Source of the DNA: an uncultured Prevotella sp.
GTDB lineage: Bacteria > Bacteroidota > Bacteroidia > Bacteroidales > Bacteroidaceae
NCBI GenBank assembly: GCA_902497035.1
Contig: CABVDL010000061.1
Coordinates: 1-15,553, forward strand
DNA length: 15,553 bases
Direction of reading: 5' to 3'
Shown: positions 14,516 to 15,553 of the stretch, piece by piece
Position numbering within the stretch: the first letter of the stretch is position 1
Layout: every line of letters begins with the position of its first letter
Notes under the pieces: model-generated
The model's input: the letters and a program-made list of their open reading frames with translations, nothing else
Told to the model about the DNA's origin: nothing
Database searches by the model: none
Made by a program: the position numbers and the translations under genes

Positions 14516-15418
14516 ATGGAATTCAGCACAAAGGTAGAGATAAAGCCCTCTGACTGGCGCATCGCACCGTGCGAGCGCATGCTCTTCATCGGCTCCTGCT
14601 TTGCCGACAACATCGGGCAGCGGTTTGTAGCCGACAGGTTCCGCGCCACGGTCAACCCCTACGGCGTGATGTACAACCCCGCCAGCATCCTGCACACGGT
14701 GGAACGCTTGATTGAAAGCCATGCCATGCTGTTTACCGCCGATGAGCAAGGCACGGCAGTCTTCACTTTAGGCACCAATCACGTCTATATCCTTAAGGCG
14801 ACGGGAGAGATTGTAGATAACTGCAACAAACAGCCGCAGCGGCTTTTCCGTGAGGAGAAGTTATCTATTGAGCAATGCGCCGGATATCTGCGCCAGGCCG
14901 TCCTGCTCATCCACCGGCACTATCCCAAGGTACGCTTTGTGCTGACCGTGTCTCCCATCCGCTACCGCAAGTATGGCTACCATGGCTCACAGCTGTCCAA
15001 GGCCACGCTGCTGTTGGCGATAGACAGGCTCATCGAGGAATACAAGAGCACGCCTGTGAATGACGCACTTTCCCCAGACACAAAAGGTGCCGGAGCCGCA
15101 AGCGGGAATCATCCAGCACCGGCCATCGACTATTTCCCCTCTTATGAGATAGTCAATGATGAGCTGCGCGACTACCGCTTCTACCAGCCCGACATGCTAC
15201 ATCCCACTGCCCAGGCTGTCGATTACATTTACGAAAAGTTCAGTTCGGCTTATTTCAGCCCCGACACCTTCCGCTTCCTCGAAGCCTGGGAACCCATCCG
15301 TGAGGCACTGGGCCACCGCCCCCTCCACCCCGATTCTGAGGCCTATAGGCAGTTTAAGGCTAAAACGGAAGCACAACTGCAAGCACTCAGAGACCGCTAT
15401 CCCATGATGGGAGAATGA
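14516..15418 (+). CDS. GSCFA-domain protein (SGNH-hydrolase-like)
   Basis: Protein of 300 aa named for its GSCFADNIG motif (residues 26-34), where Ser27 sits like the nucleophile of SGNH/GDSL hydrolases. The later DMLHPT, with Asp226 and His229, matches the D-x-x-H end of that fold, and VLTVSPIRYR (142-151) is another conserved-looking strand. There is no signal peptide, so it is probably cytosolic. The reaction is unknown to me; an esterase or hydrolase role is an inference from the motifs. The segment about 183-203 (DALSPDTKGAGAASGNH) is low in complexity and looks like a flexible insertion. An ATG at 14511 is out of frame, so the start at 14516 is preferred. It is co-transcribed with the NUDIX gene. 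Confidence 0.88.
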   Translation: MEFSTKVEIKPSDWRIAPCERMLFIGSCFADNIGQRFVADRFRATVNPYGVMYNPASILHTVERLIESHAMLFTADEQGTAVFTLGTNHVYILKATGEIVDNCNKQPQRLFREEKLSIEQCAGYLRQAVLLIHRHYPKVRFVLTVSPIRYRKYGYHGSQLSKATLLLAIDRLIEEYKSTPVNDALSPDTKGAGAASGNHPAPAIDYFPSYEIVNDELRDYRFYQPDMLHPTAQAVDYIYEKFSSAYFSPDTFRFLEAWEPIREALGHRPLHPDSEAYRQFKAKTEAQLQALRDRYPMMGE

Positions 15419-15430
15419 AGCAACACATCA

Positions 15431-15553
15431 TTAATCGAGCTGCATCTGTTCCGCATACGGCGGTTCCTCGTTAGGGTAGCCACTTGACATACCTTTATAT
15501 AGAGGCGGAGTTCCTTTTTCCGCTTGGCATAGCCCATGCCATTGCTGCGACCC
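15431..15553 (-). CDS. Possible C-terminal end of a gene running off the right edge
   Basis: On the minus strand a frame is open for 40 codons from the window edge to a TAA at 15431-15433, ending in YPNEEPPYAEQMQLD. The 12-nt convergent gap to the GSCFA stop fits the tight packing elsewhere in the window. The fragment is too short to recognise a family, and a second minus-strand frame is also open here, so this is only a suggestion. Confidence 0.3.
   Translation of the reverse strand, partial: GSQQWHGLCQAEKGTPPLYKGMSSGYPNEEPPYAEQMQLD

Noticed and set aside
15415..15474. Short plus-strand frame starting at the ATG overlapping the GSCFA stop
   Set aside because: Only 19 codons with no features, and it conflicts with a longer open frame on the minus strand.

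Overview
The window looks like chromosomal DNA from a Bacteroidales bacterium, most likely Prevotella or a close relative. The reasons are: promoters of the Bacteroidota type (TAnnTTTG at -7) upstream of almost every transcription unit; a fused MurF-alanine racemase; a PorT-type outer-membrane barrel; a GSCFA protein; and A-rich leaders without clear Shine-Dalgarno sites. Genus and species cannot be fixed from the sequence alone.

Layout, left to right. 1-204: a palindromic repeat and a terminator hairpin. 205-2763 (-): coenzyme B12-dependent ribonucleotide reductase (nrdJ). 2764-2902: divergent promoters. 2903-4795 (+): two-gene unit, nitroreductase then a GNAT-like protein. 4792-7269 (-): MurF-Alr fusion for peptidoglycan precursors, whose stop codon overlaps that of the GNAT-like gene. 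7270-7513: divergent promoter region with two inverted repeats. 7514-8218 (+): outer-membrane beta-barrel protein. 8219-8273: filled by one palindromic repeat. 8274-9553 (-): mtnN then luxS, the two-step S-adenosylhomocysteine recycling route that releases the AI-2 precursor. 9702-12887 (+): YfhO-family membrane protein and a LolA-like exported protein. 12882-13097: a 24-bp tandem duplication and three palindromic repeats. 13146-13934 (-): SpoU/TrmH RNA 2'-O-methyltransferase. 14034-15418 (+): NUDIX hydrolase and GSCFA protein. 15431-15553 (-): possibly the C-terminus of another gene.

The protein-coding content is housekeeping metabolism (dNTP synthesis, D-Ala-D-Ala ligation, methyl-cycle recycling, RNA modification) plus envelope functions. 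I see no phage, transposase, CRISPR, toxin-antitoxin or defence genes. The most unusual element is a family of five nearly identical 31-38 bp GC-rich palindromic repeats. They lie only at 3' ends of genes or in convergent gaps, and resemble REP/BIME elements. Secondary points are inverted repeats at or near the -33 position of both promoters between murF-alr and the barrel gene, and very tight convergent packing.
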